In this document: positions 34,361 through 43,302 of the stretch, in pieces | Numbering within the stretch: the first letter of the stretch is position 1 | Layout of the letters: each line of letters opens with the position of its first letter | NCBI RefSeq assembly: GCF_008905045.1 | Contig: NZ_VWMY01000037.1 | Location: forward strand, 16,790-80,789 | Reading direction: 5' to 3' | Origin: Streptomyces albicerus | GTDB lineage: Bacteria > Actinomycetota > Actinomycetes > Streptomycetales > Streptomycetaceae | Length of the DNA stretch: 64,000 nucleotides | The notes under the pieces: model-generated | What the model was told of the DNA's origin: nothing | What the model saw: the letters and a program-made list of their open reading frames with translations, nothing else | Databases searched by the model: none | Position numbers and translations under genes: made by a program

Positions 34361-35869
34361 TCAGACGTCCAGCAAATCCCGCACCTGAACAGGCAATCCG
34401 GTCTCGAACGACTCATTGGCCGCAAGCCCGGTAACCAACGACCGAGCCCCATCGACGGCGTCCGCGGCCCGCCCCAACGGATCAGCACTCACACCCGAAT
34501 CCGAACCCGCACCCGAACCCGAACCGGCACCCGAACCCGCACCTACACCCACCCACGGCCCGAACAGATCCGCCAACATCCGCACGTCCCCACCCCCATG
34601 CCCACCCTCCCCACTGGCGACCTTCACCTCACGAGGCCGCTCCCAGAACCGCCGCAGCAGCAACTCCGTACGCCCGGCCTCGTCACCGACGGCGGAACCG
34701 TGCATGACCGGACCGCTCCCCTCGACCTCGACATCGGACCGCACCCAGGTCGACTCCTCGACGAGGAGCTCGAGCCGCCCCTCGCTGCCGTTGAAGGCGA
34801 CGCGATAGCCCTCCCAAGGGGAATAGGCGGTGAGGTGGTAGGTCAGGGAGGCCCCGGACGTGTACCGCACAAGCACCGCCATGTCGTCCTCGATGGTCAC
34901 CCCGGGCCCGAACACGTTCTGATCGCGGTGATAGCCGTCCTCCCGCTCGGCGTCGAGATACAACGCGCTGAGCACATCCGAATCCGCGAGACGTACGGCA
35001 AAGGGGTCGCCCTCAGCGGCAGCGGCACCGTGGGCCCGGGCATAGGGCCGGGCAAGCCCCCGCCGCCGCCCCGCCTCGTCACCGTAGAAGAAGAGACCAC
35101 CCTGCGCGAATACGGTCTCCGGCCCCGTCCCCAGCCACCAGTTCACCAGATCGAAGTGATGAGTCGACTTATGGACCATCAGGCCGCCGGAGTTGGCCTT
35201 GTCCCGGTGCCACCGCCGGAAGTAGTCCGCGCCGTGCCGCAGATCGAGCAGCCACTCGAAGTGCACCGAGCCGACCTCGCCGATCTCCCCGGCCGCGATG
35301 AGTTCCCGTACGGCCGAATGCACTGGGTTGTAGCGGTAGTTGAAGGCGACCCGCACGTCCCGCCCGGTCCGCCGCCGGGCCTCCAGGATGCGACGCGCCC
35401 GCTCGGCATCGGTGGTCATCGGCTTCTCGGTGACGACGTCGCAGCCCGCCTCCAGGGCGCGCACGATGTAGTCGTCGTGTGTCCGGTCGACACTGCACAC
35501 CACCACGAGGTCAACCCGCTCCCGGTGCAGCATCACCTCGAAGTCCTCGGCGGCGTAAGCGGGTACGGGCTCCCGCCCGGGATGATCGGCCGCGATCCAG
35601 CCGTTGTGGACCGCCATGCGATGGGCGTTGACATCGCAGAACCCCACCAGGTCGATCCGATCCGCGTACGGACCGGCGAGCGCCTCGGTGAACAGCCGGG
35701 CGCGGGCACCAAGCCCCACCACGGCACACCGACGACGCCCTTCCGCGGCGGACGAGACGGACGCGGTGGACGAGACGGACGCGCCAGATGCGGCGGACGC
35801 GCCAGACGCCGCAAACGCGCCAGACGCTGCGGATGAGACGGATGCGGCTCGGGGGTCTTGTTCTGACAT
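34361..35869 (-). CDS. Gfo/Idh/MocA-family NAD(P)-dependent sugar dehydrogenase
   Basis: The protein has 502 residues from MSEQDPRAA. The Rossmann domain opens CAVVGLGARARLFTEAL, followed by the catalytic EKPMTTDAERARRILEA motif (Lys of EKP), YRYNP and a C-terminal beta sheet with WRRWHRDKANSGG-like residues (YFRRWHRDKANSGGLMVHKS). Members oxidise or epimerise sugars, including sugar acids and inositols, using NAD(P). A ~40-residue Ala/Ser repeat precedes the Rossmann fold, which is unusual. It is divergent from the sugar ABC operon across a 64-bp region with a LacI-type operator, so both probably serve one sugar. Confidence 0.87.
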   Translation of the reverse strand: MSEQDPRAASVSSAASGAFAASGASAASGASVSSTASVSSAAEGRRRCAVVGLGARARLFTEALAGPYADRIDLVGFCDVNAHRMAVHNGWIAADHPGREPVPAYAAEDFEVMLHRERVDLVVVCSVDRTHDDYIVRALEAGCDVVTEKPMTTDAERARRILEARRRTGRDVRVAFNYRYNPVHSAVRELIAAGEIGEVGSVHFEWLLDLRHGADYFRRWHRDKANSGGLMVHKSTHHFDLVNWWLGTGPETVFAQGGLFFYGDEAGRRRGLARPYARAHGAAAAEGDPFAVRLADSDVLSALYLDAEREDGYHRDQNVFGPGVTIEDDMAVLVRYTSGASLTYHLTAYSPWEGYRVAFNGSEGRLELLVEESTWVRSDVEVEGSGPVMHGSAVGDEAGRTELLLRRFWERPREVKVASGEGGHGGGDVRMLADLFGPWVGVGAGSGAGSGSGAGSDSGVSADPLGRAADAVDGARSLVTGLAANESFETGLPVQVRDLLDV

Positions 35870-35899
35870 CAGGACCTTCCCTAAGGTCGTGCGGGGGGT

Positions 35900-35911
35900 G
35901 GAAGCGCTTTC
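35900..35911. promoter_or_regulatory. LacI-family-type operator in divergent promoter
   Basis: GGAAGCGCTTTC is a near-perfect dyad (GGAAGC|GCTTTC) with the central CG typical of LacI-family sites. It lies 31 bp from the Gfo/Idh start and 22 bp from the binding-protein start, placed to control both. The cognate regulator is not next to it. Confidence 0.65.
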
Positions 35912-35933
35912 TAGCGAAAGAGGTGACCCACTC

Positions 35934-37274
35934 ATGCCCGGAAACAGGACAAGGAAGTCCTGGAGGTCCTGGCCGTCCCGCAGGGCCAGGACTCCCTGGC
36001 CGTCCCGCACGACGGCCGCGACCCTCGCGCTCTGCGCGGCCGCGGCTCTCACCGGCTGCTCCGACTCGGGAGAGTCCAGCAGCGCGGGCGGCAAGGCCGT
36101 GCTGCGCTACACCTGGTGGGGCAATCCGGACAGGGCGGCCAGAACCCAGGCGGCCGTCGACCTCTTCGAGAAGAAGCACCCGGACATCGACGTGCAGACG
36201 TCCTTCTCCGGCTACGACGCCTACAAGCAGAAGCTGGCCACCCAGGCGGCCGGCGGCGACGCCCCCGACGTGATGCAGCTCGACTACCGGATGATCGACC
36301 AGTACGCGTCCGGCGGTGTGCTGCTGGACCTCGCGAAGCAGCGGTCCGCGCTGAGCACCGCGGATATCGACAAGGGCCTCCTTGCCACGGGTGTCGTGGA
36401 CGACAGGCAGTACGCGGTCCCCCAGGCGCGCGGCACCGAGACCATCGTGTACGACACGAAACAGTGGAAGGCCGCCGGAGTCGAGCTGCCCCGCGAGGGC
36501 TGGACCTGGAACGACTGGGCCGACGCCATGCGCGCCCTCGCCGAGAAAACGGGCAAGCCCGGCGGCACCGATCCGGGATGGAGCGAGGACGCCTTCGAGG
36601 TCTGGCTGCGCGGCCAGGGCAAGTCCCTCTACACCAAGGACGGGAAACTCGGCTTCACCGCAGACGACCTGACGCGCTACTGGACCTTCACGGACCGACT
36701 GCGCAGGGAGGGAGCCGTCTCACCGGCCGAGGAGACCACCCAGCTCGACGGCACCGTCGAGAACACCCCGCTCGGACGCGGCGGCAGGGCCCTCTCCGAC
36801 AACAACTGGGACGCGCCGTCCAGCGGCTTCCTGGCCCTCGTCCCGACCGGAGTCACCCTCGCCCCCATGCCGTCCGGCGAGGACGGCACGCCCGGCCAGT
36901 ACTTCAAGCCGTCGATGTTCATGGGCATCGCGGACAGCTCCGGCCATCCCGAAGAGTCGGCCCGGTTCATCGACTTCATGCTGAACGACATGGACGCCGC
37001 GAAGATCCTCGGCGCGACCCGCGGCATCCCCGTCAACGAATCGATCCGCGAGAAGATCGCGCCCGAGCTCAAGGACTTCGACAAGACGGTCGCCGACTAC
37101 CAGGCGTCCGTGGACGGCACCCTCAACTCCCCGCCGCAGGCGCCGCCTTCGGGCGACAGCGCCCTGCAGACCACCTTCCAGCGCGACTACGACCAGGTGT
37201 CGTTCGAGCGGATGTCGCCCCGTGAGGCGGCCGAGGACTACGTCACCGAGGCGAAGGCGGAGCTGAGGTCATGA
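35934..37274 (+). CDS. Carbohydrate ABC transporter substrate-binding lipoprotein
   Basis: The 446-residue protein belongs to the family-1 (MalE/CUT1) binding proteins. A long Arg-rich N-region leads into the lipobox LTGC, so it is anchored outside the membrane by acylated Cys. Motifs YTWWGNPDRAARTQAAVDLF and FEKKHPDIDVQTSFSGYDAY open lobe 1, with WTWNDWADAM later. It would bind an oligosaccharide and deliver it to the two permeases that follow. RBS AGAGGTGA precedes the ATG. No dedicated ATPase is adjacent; the shared MsiK is the usual partner in Streptomyces. Confidence 0.9.
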   Translation: MPGNRTRKSWRSWPSRRARTPWPSRTTAATLALCAAAALTGCSDSGESSSAGGKAVLRYTWWGNPDRAARTQAAVDLFEKKHPDIDVQTSFSGYDAYKQKLATQAAGGDAPDVMQLDYRMIDQYASGGVLLDLAKQRSALSTADIDKGLLATGVVDDRQYAVPQARGTETIVYDTKQWKAAGVELPREGWTWNDWADAMRALAEKTGKPGGTDPGWSEDAFEVWLRGQGKSLYTKDGKLGFTADDLTRYWTFTDRLRREGAVSPAEETTQLDGTVENTPLGRGGRALSDNNWDAPSSGFLALVPTGVTLAPMPSGEDGTPGQYFKPSMFMGIADSSGHPEESARFIDFMLNDMDAAKILGATRGIPVNESIREKIAPELKDFDKTVADYQASVDGTLNSPPQAPPSGDSALQTTFQRDYDQVSFERMSPREAAEDYVTEAKAELRS

Positions 37275-38206
37275 CCACCACCGAGATACCGGCCCCCGCC
37301 CGTACCGCGAAGACCACCCCGGCCAAGCGGCCCAAGCGCCAACGCGAGGGCGCAGCCTGGGTGTTCCTCTCCCCGTGGGTCCTCGGCGCGGCCGTACTGA
37401 CCCTGCTCCCGATGGCCGTCTCGCTCTATCTCTCCTTCACCGACTACGACTTGTTCAACCCGCCCCAGTGGGTGGGCCTGCGCAACTACACGCAGATGTT
37501 CACCGAGGACCCGCGCTACTGGCGCTCGGTCGTCGCGACCCTCACGTACGTCGTCATCGCCGTGCCCCTCCAACTCGGCCTCGCCCTGGTCGTCGCGCTC
37601 GCGCTGAAGTCCATGCGGCGCGGGCGGGCCTTCTACCGCTCGGCCTTCTACGCGCCCTCCCTGCTCGGCGCCTCGATGTCCATCGCCCTGGTGTGGCGGG
37701 CGGTCTTCAACGACGGCGGCACGGTCGACAACCTGCTGGGCACGGGCGGCTGGGTCAACAAGCCCGGCTGGGCGCTGTTCGCCGTCGCGCTGCTGACGGT
37801 GTGGCAGTTCGGCGCGCCCATGGTCATCTTCCTCGCCGGGCTCCAGCAGATCCCCTCCGAGCTGTACGAGGCGGCGGCTGTCGACGGGGCGAGCCGATGG
37901 CGGCAGTTCCTGTCCATCACCGTGCCCATGCTCTCCCCGGTGATCTTCTTCAACCTGGTGCTCCAGACCATCCAGGCCTTCCAGGTCTTCACCCCCGCGT
38001 TCGCGGTCAGCGCGGGCAAGGGCGGCCCCGCCGACTCGACGCTCTTCTACACCCTCTACCTCTACGACCGCGGCTTCGTCGCCTCCCACATGGGCTACGC
38101 GTCCGCGATGGCCTGGACCCTGCTCCTCGTCATCGGCGCCGTCACCGCCGTGCTGTTCAGGACCTCGCGCTCCTGGGTCTTCTACGCGTCCGAGGGGGAC
38201 CGATGA
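37271..38206 (+). CDS. Carbohydrate ABC transporter permease (MalF-like)
   Basis: The 311-residue protein has six membrane spans and the EAA loop signature (ELYEAAAVDGASRWRQFLSITVPML) that contacts the ATPase. The start overlaps the previous stop by four bases (ATGA), so translation is coupled. With the next gene it forms the transmembrane pore of a CUT1 sugar importer. Confidence 0.92.
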   Translation: MTTTEIPAPARTAKTTPAKRPKRQREGAAWVFLSPWVLGAAVLTLLPMAVSLYLSFTDYDLFNPPQWVGLRNYTQMFTEDPRYWRSVVATLTYVVIAVPLQLGLALVVALALKSMRRGRAFYRSAFYAPSLLGASMSIALVWRAVFNDGGTVDNLLGTGGWVNKPGWALFAVALLTVWQFGAPMVIFLAGLQQIPSELYEAAAVDGASRWRQFLSITVPMLSPVIFFNLVLQTIQAFQVFTPAFAVSAGKGGPADSTLFYTLYLYDRGFVASHMGYASAMAWTLLLVIGAVTAVLFRTSRSWVFYASEGDR

Positions 38207-39075
38207 CCACCTCAACCGCTGCAACTCCCGCTGTACGCAAGCCGGTTGCCTGGCGCCGTGTCGCCCTGCACGTCGGCTGTCTCGCCGCACTCCTCGTGAT
38301 GCTGTATCCGCTGGCGTGGCTGCTCGCGACCTCGCTCAAGCCCGCCGACGAGGTGATCGCCAGCCTCGACCTGCTGCCCAGCAGCCTGGAGTGGTCCAAC
38401 TACAAGACCGCACTCGACGGCGTGAACGACGTCTCCGTGTGGCGGCTGCTCGGCAACTCGCTGTTCATCGCGGGCGGCGCGGTCGTCGGCAACGTACTCA
38501 GCTGCTCCCTGGCCGCGTACGCCTTCGCCCGGCTGCGCTTCCGCTTCCGCGGTCCGCTCTTCGCCTTCATGATCGCGACGATCATGCTGCCGCACCACGC
38601 CGTGCTGATCCCGCAGTACATCATCTTCAACCAGCTCGGCATGGTGAACACCTACTGGCCGCTGATCCTGCCCAAGTTCCTTGCCACAGAGGCGTTTTTC
38701 GTCTTCCTCATCGTGCAGTTCATGCGCGGGCTGCCGCGTGAGCTGGAGGAGGCGGCGCGGATCGACGGCTGCGGGCCGTTCCGCAGCTTCTTCCTGGTCA
38801 TCCTGCCGCTCACCCGGCCCGCGCTGATCACCACGGCGATCTTCACCTTCATCTGGACCTGGAACGACTTCTTCACCCAGCTGATCTACCTCTTCTCGCC
38901 GGAGAAGTTCACGCTCACGCTGGCGTTGAGGTCGTTCGTGGACGCGTCGAGCACGTCGGCCTTCGGCCCGATGTTCGCGATGTCGGTGATCGCCCTGCTG
39001 CCGATCGTGCTGTTCTTCCTCGCCTTCCAGAGGTTCCTGGTCGAGGGCATGGCGAACTCCGGGATCAAGGGATGA
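38203..39075 (+). CDS. Carbohydrate ABC transporter permease (MalG-like)
   Basis: The 290-residue protein has six spans and an EAA loop (ELEEAARIDGCGPFRSFFLVIL). The start overlaps the preceding stop by four bases and its own stop overlaps the next start by four. It is the partner permease of the MalF-like subunit. Confidence 0.92.
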   Translation: MTTSTAATPAVRKPVAWRRVALHVGCLAALLVMLYPLAWLLATSLKPADEVIASLDLLPSSLEWSNYKTALDGVNDVSVWRLLGNSLFIAGGAVVGNVLSCSLAAYAFARLRFRFRGPLFAFMIATIMLPHHAVLIPQYIIFNQLGMVNTYWPLILPKFLATEAFFVFLIVQFMRGLPRELEEAARIDGCGPFRSFFLVILPLTRPALITTAIFTFIWTWNDFFTQLIYLFSPEKFTLTLALRSFVDASSTSAFGPMFAMSVIALLPIVLFFLAFQRFLVEGMANSGIKG

Positions 39076-39683
39076 GCGCCGGACCGGCCCGCGAGACGGG
39101 CGAGATCTTCGGACCGCGGATGACGCTGTTCGCGGACGTGCTGAGCGTGGGGGTGTGCACGGCGCTCGCGGCGCTGCCGGTCGTCACACTGCCGGCGGCG
39201 CTGTCCACGGCGTGCGCGGTCCTGCGCGGGGCGCGCGAGGACCAACCGGCCACGGCAGGACGGTACTTGGCGTTGCTGCGGCGACGCCTGCGCGTCGGCG
39301 ACCTCGCGGCCGGAGCGCTGACCCTGGCGGGCGTGCTGCTGCTCTGGGCCGACCTGGCCCTGGCCCGCGCCGGACTGCCCGGCGCCCCGCTCTTCGCGGT
39401 TGTCGCGGCGGCCATCGGAGCGTGCGCGGCTGTCGTCGGCCTGCGCGCCTGCGGCCGGCCCGAGTCGCTCACCGACTGGCGTGCGGCGGTGGTCGGCGCC
39501 GCCCGGGACTCCGTACGGGACGTGGGCGGCAGCGGTCTCGTCCTGCTGGCGGTGGCCGCTGCCGCGCTGTGCGCGTGGATGCTGCTGCCACTGGCGTTCC
39601 TGGCGCCGGGGCCGCTGGCGTTGGCGCTGACGGCGGTCGACGTACGGGTGTCTGCCCGCCCCCTTCGACAGGAGTCGGCATGA
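39072..39683 (+). CDS. YesL-like (DUF624) membrane protein
   Basis: The 203-residue protein has about five hydrophobic segments and the DUF624 trend seen in YesL, including an early ALAALPVVTLPAAL turn. YesL in Bacillus lies with the rhamnogalacturonan transporter genes and DUF624 proteins often sit in CUT1 operons. Its biochemical role is unknown. Both ends overlap neighbours by four bases, so it is an integral part of the operon. Confidence 0.75.
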   Translation: MSAGPARETGEIFGPRMTLFADVLSVGVCTALAALPVVTLPAALSTACAVLRGAREDQPATAGRYLALLRRRLRVGDLAAGALTLAGVLLLWADLALARAGLPGAPLFAVVAAAIGACAAVVGLRACGRPESLTDWRAAVVGAARDSVRDVGGSGLVLLAVAAAALCAWMLLPLAFLAPGPLALALTAVDVRVSARPLRQESA

Positions 39684-41533
39684 TGGGCCGGAGGATCTTC
39701 CTCGCCTCCACCGCCGCCGCGGCGGCAGCCGTCGGGCAGGGAACCGCCCTTGCGGACACGCAGGACGAAGCCGGCACGCACGACGCTGCTGACACGCACG
39801 ATGAAACGGAAGGTGAAGTGGCCCCGCTCGACACCGACTTCGTCGACTTCCTCACCCGCGCCGCCGATGCCCGGGCCGATTCGGTCCTCGACGGATACGG
39901 CACGTACCTCAAGGAACTGCGCGACCAGGGCAAGGCGCGCTCCTCGGCCCGGGCGCTGCGCACGCTCACCTCGGTGTACGTGCACGGCGACTCCAGGCGC
40001 CACCACGACGCCGCCCTGCTCGGACCGCTCGGCGAACTCGCGGAAGCGCTCGCCGAGGAGCAGTTCGACGACGGGCTCTGGGACCAGGGCGCCGCCCACT
40101 CCCCGCCGGACACCGCTTTCTCGATCGTCGACCTGAATCTCACCCACAGCCTGCTGACCGGGGACGATCACGAGGCCACGCGGCCCCTGCGCGCCACCCT
40201 CGAACGCATTCTGCGCAAGGCGGGCCCCGGCCTCGCGACCGGCGGTCTGCACACCGCCAACCACCGTTGGCTCGTGTGCTCGGCCCTGGCCCGCATCCAT
40301 GCCCGGTGGCCCGACCCCTCCTACCCCGAGCGCATCGACGCCTGGCTCGCCGAGGGCATCGACCAGTTGCCGGGCGGCGAGTACAGCGAACGCAGCCCCA
40401 CCTACTCGGCGGTGGTGACCAATCCGGCCCTCCTGACCCTCGCGCGCCACTACGGACGCCGGGACCTCTACGGGGTCGTACGCAGGAACCTCGCCGCCAC
40501 CCTGTACGTCATCGAGCCCAACGGCGAGGTGGAGTCGGTCCATTCGCGCCGCCAGGACCAGACAGTCCTGCGGTACCTTCCCGAATTCTGGCTCCAGTAC
40601 AGGGAGTTGGCGATCCGCGACGGAGACGGCCGGTTCGCCGCGGTGGCCGCGCTCCTGCGTGAACGGGGCACCGACCAGACCTTCGGCGAGACCCCGCCGG
40701 GCGACCGGCTCGCCGAGGTGCTCGACAGACCCGAGCTGGCGCGTGAGCTGCCCCAACCCGCCGAGCTGCAGGCGGACTTCGAGCACCACGACACGGCCTG
40801 TGGCCTCGTGCGCGTACGCCGTGACGACCGCACCGCGAGCATCTTCGGCGGCACCGACTTCCCGGACGTGCGCGCCATCTCATCAGGCTTGTCCACGAAC
40901 CCCACGTTCTTCAAGATGCGCAAGGGAGACGCGATCCTCGACTCCCTGCGGCTGGCCCCGCAGTTCTTCTCGCTCGGCCACTTCCGGGCGGAGCACCTGG
41001 AGCGCACGGTCGACGGCTGGCGCCTCACCGCCGAGGTCCATGCCGCCTACCACCAACCGCTGCCGCCGCAGCACCGTCGCCGCGACGGTCTGTACCCGCT
41101 CACCGACGACGGCCGCTTCTGGTCGGCGATGGACTTCCCGCACCGCCCGAAGGAGTACCGCACACTCCGTACCGAAGTGCTGGTCCAGGAGACGGCGGGC
41201 GGCTCCTGGACCCTGGACGTCCAACTCACAGGCTCCGAGGTCCCGTTCGCCCTGGAGCTGTGCTTCCGCCCCGGCGGCACGCTGACCGGCGCCGGCCTGG
41301 AACCCGTCACCGGCACCCCGGACACGTACCACCTCGTGAGCGGCGAGGCCTCGTACACCGTCGGAGACGACCGCATCACCTTCGGCCCCGGCAACGGCAA
41401 GGGCGGCAGACAGCCGCCGGTGGTGGACGCGGGGGAGCGCTACTCGTGGATGAGCGGTTCACTGACGCCGGCCGGCATCCGGGTACTCATCACGGGACGA
41501 TCGCCGCTGGACCATCGCCTCACCTTGCGCTGA
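39680..41533 (+). CDS. Tat-exported (alpha/alpha)-barrel-type protein, possibly a polysaccharide lyase
   Basis: The 617-residue protein starts MMGRRIFLASTAAAAAA, a twin-arginine-like signal with only RR rather than a full SRRxFLK. Residues ~60-380 are helical with an alternating hairpin pattern and the motifs TANHRWLVCSALA, GGEYSERSPTYSAVV and RRQDQTVLRYLPEFW. The C-terminal third is beta-sandwich-like. This resembles heparinase II/III or chondroitin-lyase-type architecture (NHRW and YSERS), but I cannot prove a family. It ends a sugar-uptake operon, so extracellular cleavage of the imported glycan is the natural inference. Confidence 0.75.
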   Translation: MMGRRIFLASTAAAAAAVGQGTALADTQDEAGTHDAADTHDETEGEVAPLDTDFVDFLTRAADARADSVLDGYGTYLKELRDQGKARSSARALRTLTSVYVHGDSRRHHDAALLGPLGELAEALAEEQFDDGLWDQGAAHSPPDTAFSIVDLNLTHSLLTGDDHEATRPLRATLERILRKAGPGLATGGLHTANHRWLVCSALARIHARWPDPSYPERIDAWLAEGIDQLPGGEYSERSPTYSAVVTNPALLTLARHYGRRDLYGVVRRNLAATLYVIEPNGEVESVHSRRQDQTVLRYLPEFWLQYRELAIRDGDGRFAAVAALLRERGTDQTFGETPPGDRLAEVLDRPELARELPQPAELQADFEHHDTACGLVRVRRDDRTASIFGGTDFPDVRAISSGLSTNPTFFKMRKGDAILDSLRLAPQFFSLGHFRAEHLERTVDGWRLTAEVHAAYHQPLPPQHRRRDGLYPLTDDGRFWSAMDFPHRPKEYRTLRTEVLVQETAGGSWTLDVQLTGSEVPFALELCFRPGGTLTGAGLEPVTGTPDTYHLVSGEASYTVGDDRITFGPGNGKGGRQPPVVDAGERYSWMSGSLTPAGIRVLITGRSPLDHRLTLR

Positions 41534-41662
41534 TACCAGGGGTGCCGTGCCAGGCGTTCGCTCTCGGGCAAGTGCCCGTGCGCTGGCGGGCATGGGCCGA
41601 AGTCCGGCCGCTCTAGCCTCGCCGGGACAACCCCCAGGGGAGCGGGCCGAATGAGGAGCGAC

Positions 41663-43030
41663 ATGAGCACGAACGAGCAGGCGGATGTGGTCGTCGTCGG
41701 GCTGGGACCGGGCGGTGAGTACGTCGCGGGCACACTGGCCGAGGCCGGACTGGACGTGGTGGGGGTCGAGGCGGAACTCGTCGGGGGCGAGTGTCCGTAC
41801 TGGGGATGCGTGCCCAGCAAGATGATGATCAGGGCCGGCAATCTGCTGGCCGAGGGGCGCCGGATCCCCGCCCTCGCCGGTGAGGCGGTCGTGACTCCGG
41901 ACTGGAGCAGGGTGGCCGGGCGCATCCGCGACGAGGCCACCGACGACTGGAACGACCAGGTGGCCGCCGACCGGCTCACGGCCAAGGGCGGTCGGCTCGT
42001 CCGGGGGAGGGGACACCTGGCCGGGCCGCGCCGGGTGACGGTCGGTGACCGCACTTTCGAGGCGCGGCGCGGTGTCGTGCTGGCCACCGGCACCCGCCCC
42101 CGGATCCCACCGGTGCCGGGCCTCGAAGGAACGCCGTACTGGACCAACCGGGACGCGATGGCGGCGAAGGAACTCCCGGCGTCGATGGTCGTGCTCGGCG
42201 GAGGTGCCATCGGCGTCGAACTCGCCCAGGTATTCGCCCGCTTCAAGTGCGCGGTCACGGTGATCGAGGGACAGGACCGGCTGCTGTCCCAAGAGGAGCC
42301 GGAAGCTGGGGAGTTGGCGGCCGAGGCGCTGCGCGCGGACGGTGTCACCGTCCTCACCGGTGCCCGGGCGCGGCAGGTCGGCCATGACGGCGCCGGGTTC
42401 ACCGTATGGCTGGAGGGCGAGGGGGAGCCGCTGCGTGCCGAGCGGCTTCTGGTCGCCACCGGGCGGTATGCCGACCTGGCCGCGCTGGGGCTCGACACGG
42501 TGGGACTCGATCCGACGGGGGCGGCCGTGCCCACGGACGGGCAGCTGCGCGCCGGCGAGGGGCTGTGGGCGGTCGGTGACATCACCGGCCGGGGCGCCTT
42601 CACTCATGTGTCGATGTACCAGGCGGAGATCGCCGTCCGGGACATCCTCGGGCAGCCCGGGCCCGACGCCGACTACCGGGCGCTGCCCCGCGTCACCTTC
42701 ACCGACCCGGAGATCGGGTCCGTCGGCCTGACTGAGCGTCAGGCGCGGGAGCAGGGGCGGTGGGTGCGTACGAGTGTGGTGTCCATCGCCTCCTCCACAC
42801 GCGGCTGGATCCACGGGCCGGGCGGCGAAGGGTTCATCAAGCTTGTCGAGGACGCCGACCGGGGCGTGCTGATCGGCGCGACCTCGGCGGGTCCGGCGGG
42901 CGGGGAGGTGCTCTACGGGCTGAACGTGGCCGTCCACGCCGAGGTACCCGTCGACCGGCTCCAGCACATGATCTACACCTATCCCACCTTCCATCGGACG
43001 ATCGAGGCGGCCCTGGGAGCCCTCCGCTGA
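41663..43030 (+). CDS. FAD-dependent pyridine nucleotide-disulfide oxidoreductase
   Basis: The 455-residue protein begins MSTNEQADVVVVGLGPGGEY with the FAD GxGxxG motif. The redox-active disulfide is GGECPYWGCVPSK (two Cys, residues ~41 and 46). A second nucleotide fold, VVLGGGAIGVELAQVFARF, binds NAD(P)H, and the dimerisation domain follows. The C-terminal HxxxE pair of lipoamide dehydrogenases is replaced by YPTFHRTIEAAL, so the proton-relay His is a Tyr. It may be a mycothione or mercuric-reductase-like enzyme or have another disulfide substrate. GAGGAG precedes this ATG; the ATG 12 bp upstream is less likely. Confidence 0.86.
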   Translation: MSTNEQADVVVVGLGPGGEYVAGTLAEAGLDVVGVEAELVGGECPYWGCVPSKMMIRAGNLLAEGRRIPALAGEAVVTPDWSRVAGRIRDEATDDWNDQVAADRLTAKGGRLVRGRGHLAGPRRVTVGDRTFEARRGVVLATGTRPRIPPVPGLEGTPYWTNRDAMAAKELPASMVVLGGGAIGVELAQVFARFKCAVTVIEGQDRLLSQEEPEAGELAAEALRADGVTVLTGARARQVGHDGAGFTVWLEGEGEPLRAERLLVATGRYADLAALGLDTVGLDPTGAAVPTDGQLRAGEGLWAVGDITGRGAFTHVSMYQAEIAVRDILGQPGPDADYRALPRVTFTDPEIGSVGLTERQAREQGRWVRTSVVSIASSTRGWIHGPGGEGFIKLVEDADRGVLIGATSAGPAGGEVLYGLNVAVHAEVPVDRLQHMIYTYPTFHRTIEAALGALR

Positions 43031-43048
43031 GTCGTACACCGACCCGCC

Positions 43049-43078
43049 CGGGCGGATCCGCCGGCGCGGATCCGCCCG
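43049..43078 (+). terminator. 13-bp perfect hairpin terminator
   Basis: CGGGCGGATCCGC (43049-43061) pairs with GCGGATCCGCCCG (43066-43078) over a CGGC loop. It starts 19 bp after the oxidoreductase stop and should end that transcript. Confidence 0.75.
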
Positions 43079-43238
43079 CTCGGCGCCGGCGCACCATGGC
43101 GCTTGCCGCCGGTGTGCTCCTGGCGGTCTGGTCGCGGTGGTCACGACCCGGCGCCGGTGAAGGGGCCTGTACGAGACGGCCGAGCCGCGCGGACGACCCG
43201 TACGGGGGAGCTCGTCCGAGCGGCTGGCTGTGCCCAAC

Positions 43239-43302
43239 TGACGCCTGACGCCTGACGCCTGACGCCTGACGCCTGCCGTCTGACGCCTGTCGCCCGGCGT
43301 CA
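43239..43302. repeat. TGACGCC heptamer array and matching GGCGTCA
   Basis: Five consecutive TGACGCC units run from 43239, then two variant or isolated units (TGCCGTC, TGACGCC) follow to about 43288. A downstream GGCGTCA (43296-43302) can pair with any of them. It includes the stop codon of the minus-strand hydrolase (43300-43302), so the array may form that gene's terminator hairpin. Confidence 0.75.
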
